DNA of 64,000 bases. Source: Pyrrhoderma lamaoense. Its lineage: Eukaryota; Basidiomycota; Agaricomycetes; Hymenochaetales; Hymenochaetaceae. Under the pieces are notes generated by a model. That model did no database searches and was not told where the DNA came from. It saw only the letters and a list, made by a program, of their open reading frames with translations. Below are positions 61,764-64,000 of the stretch, piece by piece. The stretch covers positions 2,666,001 to 2,730,000 of the forward strand of contig NBAZ01000001.1 of NCBI GenBank assembly GCA_002794735.1. The letters are read 5' to 3'. Every line of letters starts with the position of its first letter. Positions within the stretch are counted from its first letter, which is position 1. The position numbers were made by a program, and so were the translations under genes.

Positions 61764-63401
61764 TTAGTCGTTTTCTTGAACACCCCAGTCACTGACACGA
61801 GTGACCAAAGGGCAATTGGGAGCAGGGTTAGACGAAAAGCGGGTCTCAACAAATACTTTTTCTACCCCCGTTTGGCGTTTATCAAAAGCTGAGTAAAGCT
61901 CTGGCATATCGTCAATTGGTACGCGATGCGTAATCATACTGTACATAGAACGGGATAAGCCCTTTAGTCCAGCTCTGAAATTTCTCAATATAAAAGACGT
62001 ACAATGTTGGATCAAATTTTCCAGTTCTTATGAAATCATTCAGTATCGTCTCCCAGTAAAGATGGACGGGTGCTTGGCCGTTGCCAATAAGTCGAATGCC
62101 CTTCTCCATCAAAGCCCCAATATTGAAGTTATTCGTGTAACCAGCACTATATTCGAGAAACTTAGAAAGATGAAGATCCCAGCCACTAGAGTGCCATAAC
62201 TCACTATGCAGCAATAATACCACAACGGCCCATCTTCCTTACTGACATGAGCATCTCATTCACAGTTTCGGGGACATCAGTCTCAAGTAGAAGAGTCTTT
62301 TGGGCTTTATGCAAAAGTGTTTTTGGCTCATGGAACGTGCCTGTTGATTTGGGTCAGGTTTGGGAGATTTGAATAAAATTTACTCTACCGCAGTCAATTG
62401 CAACATCCAATCCCCCTGGGCAGACTTCCTGAAGACGCTTCACTACGTCTTTATGATGGTCGAAATCAATTGTCTCGACACCAGATTTTTCAGAAGCAAA
62501 AGCCAAACGATCCTTAACATTATCGATACCAATGATTCGTTTTGCCCCTTTTAATTTCGCCCAGCGAGCGACGCATTGTCCAATAGGGCCCAACCCCTTC
62601 GTAGATAGCGATTATTCTTAATGCATGCACATGTGCAAACAAGCCGACTTACCCAGATACCTACGACATCCCCCTCCTGAACACCAGTATCTACAACAGC
62701 ATGATAGCTTGTAGGGAGGACATCGGATAGGTAGATGGCCTGTTCGTCTGAAATATCATCTGGAATGGGCAATAGGTTTACATCACCAAAAGGCACTCGG
62801 ACATATTCAGCTTGCCCTCCAGCGAAGCCACCGGTAAGATGTGAGTAACCAAAGAATCCAGCGTCTCGATGGCCATACATTGCATTCATGAGACTTTTTC
62901 AGAGTTGAAATTATAGTTTCGAAGGTAGATTTTGTATAAAGTTGACTTACGATGAATTGTTGGTTTGATCACAAAAAGAGGACAACTTTCTTTTACAGTA
63001 CTCGCACTTGCCACACGCAATTTGAAAGGATGCAACAACTCGGTCGCCAACTTTCAACTTTTTAACATTTTTTCCTACTTTATCAACTTTACCCATAAAC
63101 TGATCCACAAAGTTAGTTGTTATGAGGTTTTGGTATAAGAGAAACCGCGCCATACTTCGTGTCCTAGAATGTCACCTTTTTGAAGGGTAAAGATTTCTCC
63201 ATGATATAAATGCAAGTCGGATCCACAGATGGTAGTGCCGGTCACAGCAAGTACTACATCATCTGGGTCTGTTATGTCTGGAACAGGTGCTTCGATGAGT
63301 TCAACTTTAGTTGTCCCCATCCATGCTAGGGCTTTCATTTTGGACCCATCATCTCTTCCTCTATACTCTGAGCTGACATCTACTTCTGGGCGCGTACCCA
63401 T
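61764..63401 (-). CDS. Zinc-dependent alcohol dehydrogenase-like protein (MDR family)
   Basis: This is a medium-chain dehydrogenase/reductase of the zinc type, close to glutathione-dependent formaldehyde dehydrogenase-like enzymes. The start used here is the ATG at 63401; an inner ATG opens MKALAWMGTTKVELIEAPVP, where homologues usually begin. The catalytic zinc region is TTICGSDLHLYHGE and ILGHE. The structural zinc cysteines are in ACGKCEYCKRKLSSFCD. The Rossmann motif GLGPIGQ is followed by KRIIGIDNVKDRLAFA. The end contains THRVPIDDMPELYSAFDKRQ and ends DWGVQEND. Six or so introns. Frame intact. Substrate not determined. Confidence 0.82.
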
Positions 63402-63794
63402 ATACTAGTTTTATTCAATTCTAGTCAGTATATGTATAATCGATGGAATATTGATGAACATACTCCCTGAACGGTATTTGCGACGGTCTGCATAGCAATG
63501 ATCTCAGTTCCACGTCTTCTTTGCTAGCAAGCCATGATATCCCATGTCTTCAGTATATATCCGAACCCATTTTCAATGTACTCATAGACCACGTCATTAT
63601 TAACGGATAGCCCTCATTACCATTGGTGACCTCATACCGAGCGGGAACTTCATCGGCGTACGAGATATTCTCACGGCTTTGATTAGTGCATTAGTAATCC
63701 TCGGATCGGAAAAATGCACAAATGCTTGACTAGTTAAAATCAATTATACATGTCTAGAAGATGTAATGTATCATAGCTGTAATTATAAGAATCC
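63402..63794. other. Intergenic, no gene seen
   Basis: AT-rich, no coding signal; promoter of the dehydrogenase and 3' end of the next gene. Confidence 0.5.
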
Positions 63795-64000
63795 CTATAT
63801 CCTTTGCTGCTCGACCTCTCGTATGTTAGATCTCTCTCTGTTAAACCAGCCAGAACCAGGAAGACCAAGGCCAGGGTTGCGTCTTTTATAGAGCCCACCG
63901 TTAGTTAAAGTAAATGGACTCTTATCTGAAGTCAATGGGCGATGGCCAGCTCTCAATTTCTTTTGTTGGCCATCCTCAAAGGCTTTCACTAAAGCTTTCC
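63795..64000 (-). CDS. C-terminal end of a gene that continues beyond the window
   Basis: An open frame reads from the window edge (KALVKAFEDGQQKKLRAGHR) through FTLTNGGLYKRRNPGLGLPG to the stop after REVEQQRI. It is Gly/Arg-rich and reads like protein, but the family is not recognised from this piece. Confidence 0.45.
   Translation of the reverse strand, partial: KALVKAFEDGQQKKLRAGHRPLTSDKSPFTLTNGGLYKRRNPGLGLPGSGWFNRERSNIREVEQQRI

Noticed and set aside
1..64000. Pheromone and pheromone-receptor genes of the B mating locus
   Set aside because: No seven-helix receptor and no short CaaX-ended precursor was seen.
1..64000. tRNA, rRNA and CRISPR features
   Set aside because: None recognised by eye. 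A tRNA search by covariance model would be needed to exclude tRNAs fully.

Overview
This window is a stretch of nuclear genome from a filamentous basidiomycete, almost certainly an Agaricomycete. Genes are dense, lie on both strands and are cut by many introns of about 50 bases. The gene content is that of the homeodomain (A, or HD) mating-type region. It carries four homeodomain genes beside the mitochondrial intermediate peptidase gene (MIP), with the usual companions of this locus nearby: beta-flanking gene, glycogenin, a YPL109C-like ABC1 kinase and RPB2. Base composition looks AT-rich (judged by eye), and glycogenin directly borders the HD genes. Both would suit Hymenochaetales, but that placement is only an inference.

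Layout. 1-11 kb: RPB2 (minus, C-terminus off the left edge), a Snx4/Atg24-like sorting nexin (plus), a Bre4-like membrane protein (minus) and an NDUFA9/Coq11-like dehydrogenase (minus). 11-14 kb: a gene-poor stretch with two small spliced genes of unknown function. 14.6-20.7 kb: mitochondrial ABC1-family kinase, an LEA-like helical repeat protein with a CRE-type site upstream, and the beta-flanking gene, all on the minus strand. 21.0-24.3 kb: an inserted block. Two clusters of CCTAGG-like repeats enclose a broken NACHT-WD40 (NLR-like) gene, itself interrupted by an intron-containing piece of a CCR4-NOT subunit NOT3 gene. 24.8-30.2 kb: glycogenin and then a decayed partial copy of it. 30.5-42.4 kb: two HD gene pairs. 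Pair 1 is divergent (HD2 minus, HD1 plus); pair 2 is in tandem (HD2 plus, HD1 plus). A 3.5 kb low-complexity spacer separates them. 42.9-45.4 kb: MIP. 46.5-64 kb: housekeeping genes (WHIM-type nuclear protein, FAM32A-like, TMEM115-like, COG1, a leucine-rich-repeat protein, an AIM6-like phosphodiesterase, a small unknown protein, a zinc alcohol dehydrogenase-like enzyme) and the end of a further gene.

How it works together. In this fungal group an HD1 and an HD2 protein from different mating-type alleles pair to form the transcription factor that turns on the dikaryon programme. Two complete pairs give two potential sources of such partners. The flanking genes are not mating genes; they are linked to the locus by old synteny.

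A caution for any reader. At least twelve places in conserved genes are one base short, nearly all in short homopolymer runs and always in the same direction. This looks like residual long-read sequencing error, so apparent frameshifts in RPB2, the ABC1 kinase, beta-fg, glycogenin, HD1 and the phosphodiesterase should not be read as gene decay. All exon boundaries were inferred by eye from splice signals and reading frame.
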